Positions 19,061-29,777 of a stretch of DNA of 32,447 bases are shown here, one piece after another (position 1 is the stretch's first letter; the number at the start of each line of letters is the position of its first letter). This stretch comes from Pelargonium nanum (taxonomy: Eukaryota; Streptophyta; Magnoliopsida; Geraniales; Geraniaceae). Location of the stretch: NCBI GenBank assembly GCA_036897485.1, contig JAYMTF010000632.1, forward strand, positions 1 through 32,447, given 5' to 3'. The notes under the pieces are model-generated. The model saw nothing but the letters and a program-made list of their open reading frames with translations, was not told the DNA's origin and did not search any database. A program made the translations under genes and the position numbers.

Positions 19061-21316
19061 AAACCCAGTTGGACTTTGCTTCCTCTGCTCTTTCTCCAAC
19101 CGAAAATCACTGCGTTGACTTGTGATCTTTTTCTGACCCAGAAAAATCTCAGAACCCACAAAATAAATTCAAATATTGGGTCTCCCAATGCGACCTCCAG
19201 AGCAATTAATACCCAGAAACCACCTTGAAAGTTGAAACTACCCAAAAAATGCCACAATCTCAAATCCAAATAAAAATCCCAACTTTTTTATACGCATCAA
19301 CTCCATAACCAAAACCCACCATCTCAAACTTAAAATCTGTACTGCATCAACTTCATGTACTGCAAAAAAAAAAACCCAAAAATTTGTAGTACAATACGTA
19401 AAAAAAAGGTAACTTTTTGTAGTGCACAGTGGACACAGCTCCAAAAAATTCCACAACTACAGCTTCTTCATTGACTTCGAATCGATCATTGATTGATGGG
19501 TTTTTAGAATTATTTTAGAATTATCCGACTCTTCAAGAAAAAAAACTTTGAAGATCTAACCAACGGTCAAAAATGGTGATGCTGATACAGTGAAGACGCT
19601 GGAGAGAGAGAGGGAGGGAGAGGAGATAGAGTTTGGTGGGTCCGAGAAATGGGTTTGTGGGTTTTGATCGGACGGTTGAGATTGATTTGATGAAAGTGGG
19701 CATTGTTTGTGGCCATACATGTCAGCATCAGGTGTCTCGTGCCACACACGTTCTATCAGGAATAAATGGAGCGCGTGTTGAGCACCTTCTGTGGTTTGGC
19801 TTGTGTTTGTGTGTGACTTAAAAGGAAAGGGAATGTTTTCTGGGTTTTTTATTTTTGGAAATGTTTTTGTCAGGAAATCTAACTAAATACACTTCTAATT
19901 TTATGTATATATATATAAAAAACAAGTAAATGCACTTCTAAATTTACGTGAAATGAATATGAGCAATGATATATGTACAAAATTGATGAGTTGGCCGAAT
20001 CACAATTCGCCACGTGTACATCGTATTTAGTGCTTCAGGCCATAAATTTATGGGAGGGTGGTGGTATCGTATATGTCGGGTTTTTATTCGTTTAAACTTA
20101 ATTTTATATTACAAAATTTGAAAATTATATGTGTCACGTAGGCTGCCACGTCACTTTGTACACCAAAATTTCGTACAAAATCTGGTACATTTAGCATTTT
20201 TCAATCAATATTGTTCAGTTAATTTTGATCAAATTATACTAAGTTACAAGTTTTATTTTCTTGATTCTTCAAAAAAAAAATATTTTCTTAACTTGTTTTT
20301 AGAATTTGATTCACCTGAAAAAATTTAGAATCTTAAAAGGTATTTTTTTTTTCTTTTCTCACTTTGTAGTACTTTTAGTGATTTTGTTAGTTTGCCTTTT
20401 TGCCTTTTTGGTAAGGTTGGTTACTTCATGGACTTTTTGAGTCATTGTTGACAGTTACTGTATTTTATTTTATTTTTAAACAACTTGAATATAAGCACAT
20501 AGTTATTTGATAAAGCTATTTTAGTTTGTTTTAACATTATTTTCAATCCCCTTAAAAAAAACATTATTTTCAATAGTCAACTAGGGGTGAATCAATGCTT
20601 AAGACATACATCTCTTATTGGCTTAACAAGTCGGTTTAGAGTTGACAATGTGAATCCACGAGCATCTAAAATTCAATTTCACTCGACTGAATTTCACATA
20701 CAGAAATACGAATCATAAAAAAATTCACAAATTCGATATGATTTGAACTCTTTTTCGAATCAAATTCAAATGACCCTTTATTCGTATGGGTCCGAACATA
20801 TGTGATTTGTGATTTGAATTCCCACCTCTAGATCAGATCGGACAAAACCACACAAACTTGTACATTTTACACGTAAAGTTCACAAGCTGCAACCCACATC
20901 CATTTCAGGTCGGCTTCTATTGAGTATTTCCAACCCGAAACCCGACTCGGCAGCTCGAGTAAATTTATTTATAAGTACCCATAAGGCCATAAGTCCACTT
21001 GAGCCTAATACTCCCTACTCTATGGGCTTCCCATAGGCCCAAATAGTCCAAATACTCTTAGCAATACAAGCCCATTTAAAGGCCCATAAAAACCACAGCC
21101 CAATATAGAGTCCAGAAACAACCAATCCATCGTTCCCGATCGTTCCTTCGTCTCCAAGAAGATCACAGACCAAACCCTTTCGTCGTCCCCAAACCAAACC
21201 GTCCCTTCTCTATCTTAAAACCTCCCATCGCCACAAAGACACACACATTACGCATACAAATATATATAAAAAATATAGTTTTTCTTTCTTTTTCGAGTTA
21301 AGGTCGGAGAGAGAAA
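19061..21316. other. Divergent intergenic region between YSL (-) and MSP1 (+)
   Basis: About 2.2 kb holding both promoters. No coding region is supported. A GA-rich tract lies at about 19600-19630, and a G-box-type CACGTG at about 20011-20016 (gccacgtgtac). A dispersed-family member spans 20637-20958. From about 21110 the sequence becomes CT/ACC-rich as expected for the MSP1 leader; a TATA-like atatatataaaa sits at about 21260-21271, close to the ATG. Confidence 0.5.
20637..20958. repeat. Dispersed inverted-repeat element, intergenic
   Basis: Left end TAGAGTTGACAATGTGAATC; right end cccgaaacccgactcggcag then ctcga. The interior has the core cttgtacattttacacgtaa and two copies of gattcgaattt-like text. 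It is the longest member recognised (about 320 bp), and possibly composite. Confidence 0.5.
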
Positions 21317-24300
21317 ATGGGAGGTTCATCGGAGACGAAGCTGTTGCAGGAACTGATTCTGTACGCGGCCAGCGCCGCCCTGAGTTGCTTGGTACTGTTC
21401 GCCGGACTCCGCCACCTCGACCCCAACCGCGAAGCATCGAAGAAAGCTCTACAACACAAGAAGGAAATTGCGAAGCGTCTGGGTCGTCCTCTTATTCAGA
21501 CCACTCCTTACGAGGTACCCTCCACTTTAATTCGAACTGTTTGGATTCAAATTTACGTTTTCTCAATAGTTTTGACCATTTTGACTCGTGGGTTCTTTGA
21601 AAGATGCAATTTTTTCTACAAGTTTTGTTGTTCTTGATGCAATTTTATTAATGTTGGGTAGGGTTTATGTGGTTCTGTTCGATTTTTTTTAAGGTTATAT
21701 GATGCTGGGTGCTTATTTGTTTATCTAAGTTTTGTGATAATTTAGTGTTATTTAGTTGGTTTTGTGGGTTCTTTGAAAGATGCGGTGTTTCAAATCAGTT
21801 TCATAAATTTTGTGGTGTGTTTTGGTAGTATTATTCATAGATTTTGTAGTGTGTTCTTTTGCATCTCTTAAATTATATGATGTTGGGTTTATAGGGGTTT
21901 ATCTAAATTTCGTGATGATATAGAGTATTATATTATATAGTTAGTTTTGTGGGTTCTTCGAAAGATGCAATATTTTTAATTATGTTTATGATTTTGGTGG
22001 TGCATTTTGTTAATATTGCATTGGGTTTGTTAGATTTTTTGGGGGGGTGTTGTTTTGTATTAGTTAAGTAACGTGGTGTTGGGTTCTTGTGTGTTTATCC
22101 GAAGTTTTTGATGATTATAGTATTATATAGTTGATTTTGTGGTTAAGAACTTTTTTTCTTTGTTAATAGGATGTTGTAGCTTGTGATGTTATAAACCCCG
22201 ACCACATCAATGTGGAGTTTGATTCTATTGGAGGGTTGGAATCCATCAAGCAAGCTCTTTATGAGTTGGTGATTCTTCCTTTGCGGAGGCCTGAGCTGTT
22301 TTCGCACGGGAAACTTCTTGGTCCCCAGAAAGGGGTCTTGTTGTATGGACCTCCTGGTACCGGTAAAACCATGCTTGCCAAAGCTATTGCGAAAGAGTCG
22401 GGAGCTGTTTTCATCAATGTGAGGATATCAAATTTGATGAGCAAGTGGTTTGGTGATGCACAAAAGCTTGGTGAGTTTACATATTTTTCCAATCCGTGTA
22501 TTGGGTTAGACTGTTTTCTTTGAAAAACAAATAAACAATCACAGCTTGAAATTTTAGTACTTCAGTTGTTGTAGTCCTTTAAATGTCACTTAGTTTTCAA
22601 TTTGTTGCTTGTATGATGAGAACTACTTTCTAGGGCATATTGCTTTTATTTAAGGTTAAATTGGATTTCATAGGATAGTGTAGGACTTGTTATATCGTAT
22701 CCGATTTTCGATTCCCAACCTCTGGAAAAAAAGGGTAAACATTGTTTATATTTACTATCCTAATATGGTAGACAGTAGACACCTTCTAGAAGTATCAGCA
22801 TAATACTTATGTTAACAAAGAAACTACGAAACCCCCATTGCTCTCCTTTTAGTTTACATATTTTTGAGATCAATTCCTTTTTCATCTTTTCCTCTATACA
22901 CCACTTGAGGTTAAAATCCTATTTGTTTGTAATGTACTTTTTGTTCAGTCACGCATTTGGTATTTATATGTTACACCTATGGAGGTTGTTATTATTTTGT
23001 TCACCTACTGTTTTTTTTATTTATTTATTGATTATGTAGTATGGGTTTTTCCTTGGATAGAAAGAGCCTTCTCGCTTGGTTATGTGATGTGGGCTTGATT
23101 AAGGAACCATTAAAACAAACTTTTCTCGATGAAGGCTAAATAGGTTCTTTTAAGTTATATCTGGTACCCTTGAACTGCCATTTTTTTATTTATAGATTTA
23201 GTTCCTAATTAGAGTATTTTAGTTTTTTAGCCACTAGACTTTTCATATTTTATGTTTACCCCCGGTACCGTGTACAATTGATTTTCATTGCCAAATCATC
23301 AAAAATGTCATGTTAGTATGCCAATTTGTACTTTTGATTTAGTTCTCTCAAAACGACGTGGGAACTAAACAGTCACTTTTTAAAGACACCAAATAAGTCC
23401 TAATTTCCTTCTTTCTTCTTCCTCACTACCTTGCCTCGCCCTCAAATTTTGATGATGTGATTGTGAAAAATCGATAGTTCCAGGGGGTGAACCAAGAAAA
23501 CATGACTACTCTAGGGTTTTAAAAACTCAAAAATCCTAGTTAGGGACTAAATCTTAAAAAAATTACAGTCCTAGGGGTACCATTCTAATTAACCTGTCTT
23601 ATTATTTCCAATTTAACATGTACCATATTTGAGTTGTCAATTTTCAAGCACCGGACTCCCCAAACCTGACTCAAGTTAAATAAATTTTGTATTTTGAAAC
23701 TACAAATTAATAAAAGATAACTGGACAGTTTAGGCTTTTAGTTATGTTAGGGATTTAATTTGACGTTTTCTAAATTTGCTGTATCAACCTTTGCAGTTGC
23801 TGCTGTATTCAGCTTGGCTCACAAACTTCAGCCTGCCATTATATTCATTGATGAAGTTGACAGTTTTCTGGGTCAGCGCAAAACTACAGATCACGAAGCG
23901 TTAACAAACATGAAGACCGAGTTCATGGCTTTATGGGATGGTTTCACCACAGATCGTGAGTTTCTTATACTCTATAAAATCTAAACAACAATACAATTTT
24001 TTACAAGAATGTTCATTGAATTGGCTGTCAATATTGATGTAGTGGCTTTTGTTCATTATGATTTTGCTTCGTGTCTGTAGATCATGCTCGGGTAATGGTT
24101 CTTGCTGCAACTAATCGGCCGTCAGAATTGGATGAAGCAATACTCCGCCGTCTCCCTCAGTCCTTTGAGATCGGGATACCTGACCGCAGAGAGAGGGCCG
24201 AGATACTAAAAGTCATTTTGAGGGGTGAGAACTATGACGAGAACATTGACTTTGACCATGTTGCTAGATTATGTGAAGGTTACACCGGGTCAGATCTTCT

Positions 24301-25188
24301 TGAGCTCTGCAAGAAAGCGGCCTATTTTCCAATCAGGGAGTTGCTAGATGAAGAAAAGAAGAATGGCAAAAGTTCCGATGTGAGTTTTCTCGACTAAATT
24401 CTTGTTTGCTTCCGAGTTTTTTTTTCTCTTTCCATTTTCTTCCCTCTGAGGTCATCTAGGCCCACCAGCAACTGGCTCTCGTTGACTGGCAATTAATGCA
24501 ATGCCGTGTTGAAGGTTGACCGTGTGCTATATGGGTCAACATGAACATGACACGTGTAACTTAATGGGTTGGGTTGACACGACAAGATTTGCTCAACCAG
24601 ACCAACACACAGGGCACGGCAGTACCCAACACGATTAGACATCACGAATCTAACCTATTCAACATAACTATGTTTGCGGGCTAGGGTCTTTTGGGGGTTA
24701 ATTTTACGACTGTAACCTTTAACTGCGTGTGTTTGGCGTGTCAAAAAAGGATTAATTAATCATGCATGCATGTTTTGGGGGCTCAATGAGAGCACTTTGT
24801 GTAATCCGACACAAACATTGTGTCATGTCTCATCTGCCAGCAACCTTATACATGTGTTATTTGAAATGTTATGTTTGCGTGGAAACCGAACATGTTTTGG
24901 TATTTATTCATCGTTATCAAAATATACTCGGCTAACACAATATGTTCACTTTTGCAGGCACCGAGGCCATTGTCACAGAAAGATTTAGAGAGAGTTCTTG
25001 CTACATCGAGGAAAACTAAGGTTGCTGCAAGCGAATACTCCATGTCTCAGTCCGGGTTGATGAGGCCATCGCAGTCAGATGATTATCCCGTTCAAGCTGC
25101 AATCAACGAGCTCTCTAGGCTCATGTTTAACCAAATCGCGAATCTACAATCAGCAGACGCCCAACCAGACAGCCAAGAGGACTTATAA
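21317..25188 (+). CDS. MSP1: MSP1/ATAD1-type AAA ATPase
   Basis: Membrane-anchored AAA ATPase. In yeast and animals this family pulls mis-targeted tail-anchored proteins out of the outer mitochondrial and peroxisomal membranes. Exons are 21317-21514, 22170-22470, 23797-23955, 24081-24379 and 24958-25188, giving 395 aa. One N-terminal membrane span lies at about residues 12-30 (ILYAASAALSCLVLFAGL). A linker helix follows, then the AAA core. Walker A GPPGTGKT is at 126-133, the aromatic pore loop KWFGD starts at 158, Walker B IIFIDEVDS has Asp185 and Glu186, sensor 1 is ATNRPSELD, and Arg242-Arg243 form the arginine-finger region. The C-terminal lid contains YTGSDLLELC. All catalytic residues are present. 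The second intron (1326 bp) carries a transposon-like element and the fourth a repeat. The tail after residue 340 is Ser/Gln-rich and less conserved. Assignment to the family is firm; the plant substrate is inferred. Confidence 0.95.
23142..23595. mobile_element. Non-autonomous element with long inverted ends, in MSP1 intron 2
   Basis: The left end AGGTTCTTTTAAG runs on to TGGTACCCTTGAACTG, ATTTTTTT and GATTTAGTTCCTAATTAG. The right end, reverse-complemented, gives AGGTTAATTAGAATGGTACC, then CCTAGGACTGTAATTTTTTT and GATTTAGTCCCTAACTAG. The inverted ends thus span about 70 bases with some mismatches. The 454-bp element has no coding frame. No target-site duplication was clear to me, so the superfamily is open. 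Confidence 0.65.
24510..24850. repeat. acgacac/gttgac-type repeat in MSP1 intron 4
   Basis: Contains atgggtcaacatgaacatga, cacgtgtaacttaatgggtt, gggttgacacgacaag and atccgacacaaacattgtgt. It is a relative of the 13545-13870 repeat by composition and phrase use. It is non-coding and confined to the intron. Confidence 0.45.
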
Positions 25189-26265
25189 AATCCTAACCTA
25201 TCTGGTTTGTAACATTGTGACCTAAATTACATACAAAGAACGATAAAGGGAGGGTCGGGTTTTTCATTTTTTGTCGGTTGCTTATGATATGTTATAGATT
25301 CTATGTAGCTTTGCTAGGCAGCTAGATTCATAAAATGTTTCTCTTTTCGAAGAATACTTGCGTAAAAAAACCCGTTGTAATCAGATGATATTTTATGGAT
25401 GCAATAGGGTTTGAGTATCAAAATTAGTGATGTATTCACCTTTATTTGTCGGGTCATTCTATTTCCTCAAACACAAACTCGCTTGGACGTGTATGGATGA
25501 AATATAATCGAACTATAAAATTAGAGTTGGCATTTGAGTGGAAGTGGCAAAAGGCCAAATGTGGAACCATTCAAAGAGAGTTAGGTCACAATGAAAATGA
25601 GAATCTATGACTTTGTTTTGTGTGTGAGTTAGGCAACTGCAATAATTAAGTGTAATTGCAATCCATAACCTAACATACACACAAATAATTAATATATGGG
25701 ACCAAAATATATAAATACTCTTTTTGTGGGTTGAATTTTACTTGATTGTTTACGGCTCTATTGCGTGTGTTCATGAAAAGCAAAAACTTGTACTATTTTA
25801 CGTGTCAGTAAAATATTATAACACGTCAATTATTTTATAAATAATTTTAAGTATTTTTGTTTTATGTTATTTTGTCGATTTGATTGGTATGTTATATTAA
25901 AAAATGGCAAACTTAATTAGCAACCATCTTTGGTCCACTGAAGACTATAGATTAAAGGTTAAGAGCTACAATATTTAATAAAATTAGACTATAAATGTTC
26001 TTAACATCATATTTAATTAACTTGTTAATGCCAATATTGATCCATTTTAATTAGTAAACACCAATCTTGACTATTAGTTGGTTTGAACAGAACCTAAGAT
26101 TAATTAATCAATCTACTCTGGTTTATGGTTGGTGAGATAGCATAACTAAATTTCAAACCAGTTTTGTATTTTACGCGTTAAATTCGTGAATTCGAATGAG
26201 TTTGCAATCCAAACTGCGTAAATGTAGAGTATAAATTGCAAACTCTAATCCAACATACCTAAATT

Positions 26266-26405
26266 CAGAGTTGTCATGAAAGATGTACAAATCGGATCGC
26301 GCAACATGTGTACTGTCCAGTGTCACGTCCCCTACTCAAAACCCGTATTTTAAGAATACAATTGCATTTTTCTAACTCGAACCCGAATTTTGGATTGCCA
26401 AGTTG
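26266..26405. repeat. Dispersed inverted-repeat element, intergenic
   Basis: Begins cagagttgtcatgaaagatg and ends aacccgaattttggattgcc then aagttgc. The interior has gtacaaatcggatcgcgcaa, matching the core of other members. Inverted ends are imperfect. Confidence 0.5.
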
Positions 26406-26748
26406 CATACCATCAATCAGCCGCCTTTACAAATTAAAACCACCATCAAACGGTCAAGAAAATCCAAAAATTATGAGAAAATTTTCTTATTCAATTCACA
26501 TTTTCTCTATCTATTCTACACTCAACCTCATGCATTTTGACCCAAATTTTGGCTCTCTCCTTACCTTGCCGGCTCAAGCCAGCCAACCAACAACACCTCC
26601 CATCTATAATATAAACACCAATTTTTATTTATTGTATATAATTTCATAAAAAAAACTCTAACTTACAGTGAATTACGTGTAGATCAATTGACATACTGTG
26701 TTTCAGGTTAATCTGATGTCTCGAGTCTGATGCATAGAAAATGCTACA

Positions 26749-26890
26749 GTGTTAAAACTTGAGAGATAGAGTTTTGTCGCTCTTGTGGTCATTCCCATCT
26801 CGAATGAAGATTAGTTTGTTCTTATGAGAATGTGTTAAAACTTGGAAGTAAGAGTTTTGACGCCCTTGTGTTCCTTCCCGACTCGAATGA
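26749..26890. repeat. Direct duplication, period 83 bp
   Basis: gtgttaaaacttgagagata then gagttttgtcgctcttgtgg at 26749 recurs from 26832 as gtgttaaaacttggaagtaa and gagttttgacgcccttgtg. Both copies end in a cccgactcgaatga-like phrase. Confidence 0.8.
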
Positions 26891-27197
26891 GTATGGGGCT
26901 GTTTGGATACCTCGGGTTAAGACAAAACAAAGAAGTCACTATACCATTAGTTCAAAGTATAACGATATTGTTCATATTTAATCGTTTATGTGAATGACTT
27001 GACAAATTGGTTAGTTTGTTTCAACGTGAGAATTTTTGTGTGTAGATATTTGTGGGCACGTGACGAACTGGTGACATTACCGTTATTTTGTTCATGATCA
27101 TCTAATAATAATATTTTTAAAATATAAATTCTCACGTCAACACAAATTAATATCGACATACTCTAGAGTAAACACGAACAATTTAACAATTTATGAC

Positions 27198-27225
27198 TAT
27201 AAAAGAACAAACTAGATTATATAAG
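27198..27225 (+). promoter_or_regulatory. Candidate TATA boxes of the BCS1-like gene
   Basis: TATAAAAG begins at 27198 and TATATAAG lies at 27218-27225, which puts them 65-92 bases before the ATG at 27290. That is the right distance for a short-leader plant promoter. Which one is used cannot be told. Confidence 0.45.
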
Positions 27226-27289
27226 GATTATTTTGAAATATTTTCCATTTATATTCTAATTTTCTCTCCTACCCTCCCACACCATCGCT

Positions 27290-28750
27290 ATGATTCAGTT
27301 TCAATATTTTATATTTCTGATCGCTCCGACGTCGTTTCTGCTCCTCCGGTTGCTCTCCAGAACGTCTCTCCTCCAAATCATCCTAAAATGTAGCCGGAAT
27401 TTTCGGGACCGGTTCCACGTGTACCAATTGTACAGAATTCCACAGTTCAGAGACGACCAATATTTACAAGAAAACCAGCTTTACCGGAAAGTTTCGGCGT
27501 ACCTGAACTCCTCGCCGGCGGTCGAGGACTCGAACTTCGCGAACCTTCTCTCCGGCGCCAAGCCGAACGAAATCTTCCTCCGTCCCGACGCCGATCAGGC
27601 GGTCGCCGACGTCTTCCTCGGCGCGAGAGTGTTCTGGACAAATGAGAAATCGGAAAGCTCCGGCGGAATTAGATTCAGATCGTTCGTGCTCAGGATCAGG
27701 AAGCGAGATAAGCGGCGGATTCTCCGGCCGTACCTTCAGCACATTTTGTCGGCGGCGGAGGAGGTCGAACGGAGCCGGAAGGAGATCCGGCTGTTCGTGA
27801 ACGCCGGCGCCGCCGAGTCGCGGTGGATGTCGGTGCCGTTTTCGCATCCGGCGACGTTCGAGACGGTGGCGATGGACGGAGAGGTGAAGAGCAAGGTGAG
27901 GTCAGATCTGGAGCAGTTTCTGAAGTCGAAGCAGTACTACCACCGGCTCGGCCGCGTCTGGAGGCGGAGCTACCTCCTCTGCGGCCCCTCCGGCACCGGA
28001 AAATCGAGCTTCGCCGCCGCGATGGCCAGGTTCCTCTGCTACGACGTGTACGATATCGATCTCTCGAGAGTCTCGAGCGACGCGGATTTGAGGACGCTTT
28101 TGTTGCGGACCGCCAACCGGTCCGTGATCCTGATTGAGGATCTGGACCGGTTTCTGATTGAGAAATCAACGGCTAAGAATAATCGTGAGGCCCTGAGTCT
28201 GTCGGGTCTATTGAACTTCATGGACGGGATCGAGTCGTGCTGTGGCGAGGAGCGGGTGATGGTATACACGATGAACGGTAGTGATCGAGTTGATCGAGCG
28301 GTGTTGAGGCCGGGGAGGATCGATGTGCACGTGCAGTTCACGAATTGTGACTTTTCCTTGTTTAAGAGTCTGGCGGGTAGTTACTTGGGCGTCAAGGAAC
28401 ACAAGTATTTCGACCGGGTTGAGGAGATTTTTCAAACCGGGGCGAGTTTGAGTCCTGCTGAGGTCGGGGAAATCATGATTTCGAATCGGAGCTCACCGAC
28501 TCGGGCTATGAAATCGGTCATTTCGGCCCTGCAAGTTAAAGGCGGGAGGCGGTTGAGTGAGGCTAGGTTGGACCGGCGTTTGGTGCACGAATCGGTTGAA
28601 CCGACAAATGTGTTTTGTCGGGAAAGCGTTCATCCAGTGAAAGAGTTTCGAAAATTATATGGGTTGTTGAGAATGGGAAGTAGGAAACAAGATGATCCAT
28701 TGGATTCCGCTTTTGCCAACGAGAATGAAGGTGGTCGACAAGATACTTGA
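27290..28750 (+). CDS. BCS1-like AAA ATPase (At2g46620 clade)
   Basis: Single-exon gene of 486 aa, the usual architecture and length of plant BCS1-like AAA ATPases. An N-terminal membrane segment lies at residues 5-30 (YFIFLIAPTSFLLLRLL). The plant-specific AAA-associated domain follows to about residue 150, with HVYQLYRIPQF, ENQLYRKVSAYLNS and LRIRKRDKRRILRPYLQHI. The BCS1-type AAA core comes next: SVPFSHPATFETVAMD, Walker A GPSGTGKS at 232-239, Walker B ILIEDLD at 280-286 with Glu283 and Asp284, and the LRPGRIDVHV block. The sensor position reads YTMNGSDRVD where most family members have a T-T-N-H text; the At2g46620 group as I recall it also departs here. The first half is clearly more GC-rich than the surroundings. 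Family members sit in mitochondrial or ER membranes; the substrate of this clade is not established. The start was chosen as the first ATG before the hydrophobic segment. Confidence 0.95.
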   Translation: MIQFQYFIFLIAPTSFLLLRLLSRTSLLQIILKCSRNFRDRFHVYQLYRIPQFRDDQYLQENQLYRKVSAYLNSSPAVEDSNFANLLSGAKPNEIFLRPDADQAVADVFLGARVFWTNEKSESSGGIRFRSFVLRIRKRDKRRILRPYLQHILSAAEEVERSRKEIRLFVNAGAAESRWMSVPFSHPATFETVAMDGEVKSKVRSDLEQFLKSKQYYHRLGRVWRRSYLLCGPSGTGKSSFAAAMARFLCYDVYDIDLSRVSSDADLRTLLLRTANRSVILIEDLDRFLIEKSTAKNNREALSLSGLLNFMDGIESCCGEERVMVYTMNGSDRVDRAVLRPGRIDVHVQFTNCDFSLFKSLAGSYLGVKEHKYFDRVEEIFQTGASLSPAEVGEIMISNRSSPTRAMKSVISALQVKGGRRLSEARLDRRLVHESVEPTNVFCRESVHPVKEFRKLYGLLRMGSRKQDDPLDSAFANENEGGRQDT

Positions 28751-29435
28751 AAAATGTAGTTGCGAATAGCCATTAGATAGATTAATCATTCTAATTCTCG
28801 TATTTGTTTATCAAATGTGTCAAAAATCAATATGGTTGTGAAATTCTTTTTATGGTCGAATCTATAGTTGATTGAAAATTCGAGATGAATCTTGTTTTGC
28901 ACAAAATGTAAGATTTTTGTTTCGATTTAGGTCATTTTAATGTCCAAAATATAGTTGATACATGTCCTAAATATTGTATCTATCTATACCGATAAATTTT
29001 GTTTCAAAGACTATCTATAATGATCCAATTTGCCTATCATTCAACAATGATATTTAGTTTTGCATATGTCTAATTTACTACAATTAAATTAGAATAACTT
29101 GAAAATTGTTTTTTATAATTTTTTGGTTGGCGTGACAACTATATTCTTCGGTGATCGCACCAACAATGCGATTCAGACAAAAAAAAACACGTGTTTTTGT
29201 TGGACAATTTTTTTGTAAGTTATAACATGTTTCGATACCCTTTCAGTCTTTTCGACATGAACCCTTGTCACCTATATGGATTCAATTTTTGGGCTAGACT
29301 TGTGTGAAGTTGAGCCTGCTATTGGGCCTGAAACTGGGCTATCATTTGTCATTCCTCAGAAACATCGTGTCTCCTTCCTGAGCCTCTCGCCTCTCACGTG
29401 ACGATCTTCAGCTTCGCGAACCAGTCGTCTCTGAG
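28751..29435. other. Gap between BCS1-like gene and VPS26
   Basis: 3' UTR and AT-rich spacer with no coding region seen. A CACGTG lies at 29395-29400 (ctcacgtgacg), about 40 bases before the CT-rich VPS26 leader, and may be a G-box of that promoter. Confidence 0.5.
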
Positions 29436-29777
29436 CTCTCTCTCTCTCTCTCTCTCTTCGAATCGATCGATGAGTATCGATCTTCTCTGCACATCTATGC
29501 GAACACCTCTACTCGATTGACAGGCTAGGGTTTTGTCCTGATCACTTCACTTCAGTACGATTACATCTCCATCTTCGTCCTTAAGGAAGGTACTGTCAAG
29601 TCTCCGATCTTTGATTCGGTGAATGATTCTTATTTTGTCAAATGTGTTTCTCAAATTGTTAATTTTGGTTGTTTAGTTGCAGAAACTGACAGTGAAGACT
29701 TTGGATCTGTATTTTGGATTTTGCAGGTTCTTTACAGGCTCTAGAATCGGGGCTTGATTGTGTTTACACTTCACAGC
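29436..29777 (+). promoter_or_regulatory. VPS26 5' leader with CT repeat and UTR intron
   Basis: A (CT)n run at 29436-29456 is typical of plant leader starts. A donor after 29589 (AAG/GTACTG) and an acceptor ending at 29726 (TTTTGCAG) bound a UTR intron. The second leader exon, 29727-29780, ends exactly with the start codon. Confidence 0.65.

Larger units (their letters stand above)
25189..27289. other. Intergenic region between MSP1 and the BCS1-like gene
   Basis: About 2.1 kb, AT-rich, with no supported gene. It contains a dispersed-family left end at 25528 (TAGAGTTGGCATTTGAG), a fuller member at 26266-26405, a tRNA-like A-box/B-box pair at about 26678-26728 (tagatcaattgaca ... gtctcgagtctga), a local duplication at 26749-26890, and a CACGTG near 27058. 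The rest is unremarkable. Confidence 0.5.

Noticed and set aside
27447..28435. Long minus-strand, Arg/Ser-rich frames opposite the BCS1-like gene
   Set aside because: GC-rich coding sequence commonly leaves open antisense frames; the composition is biased and no domain is seen.
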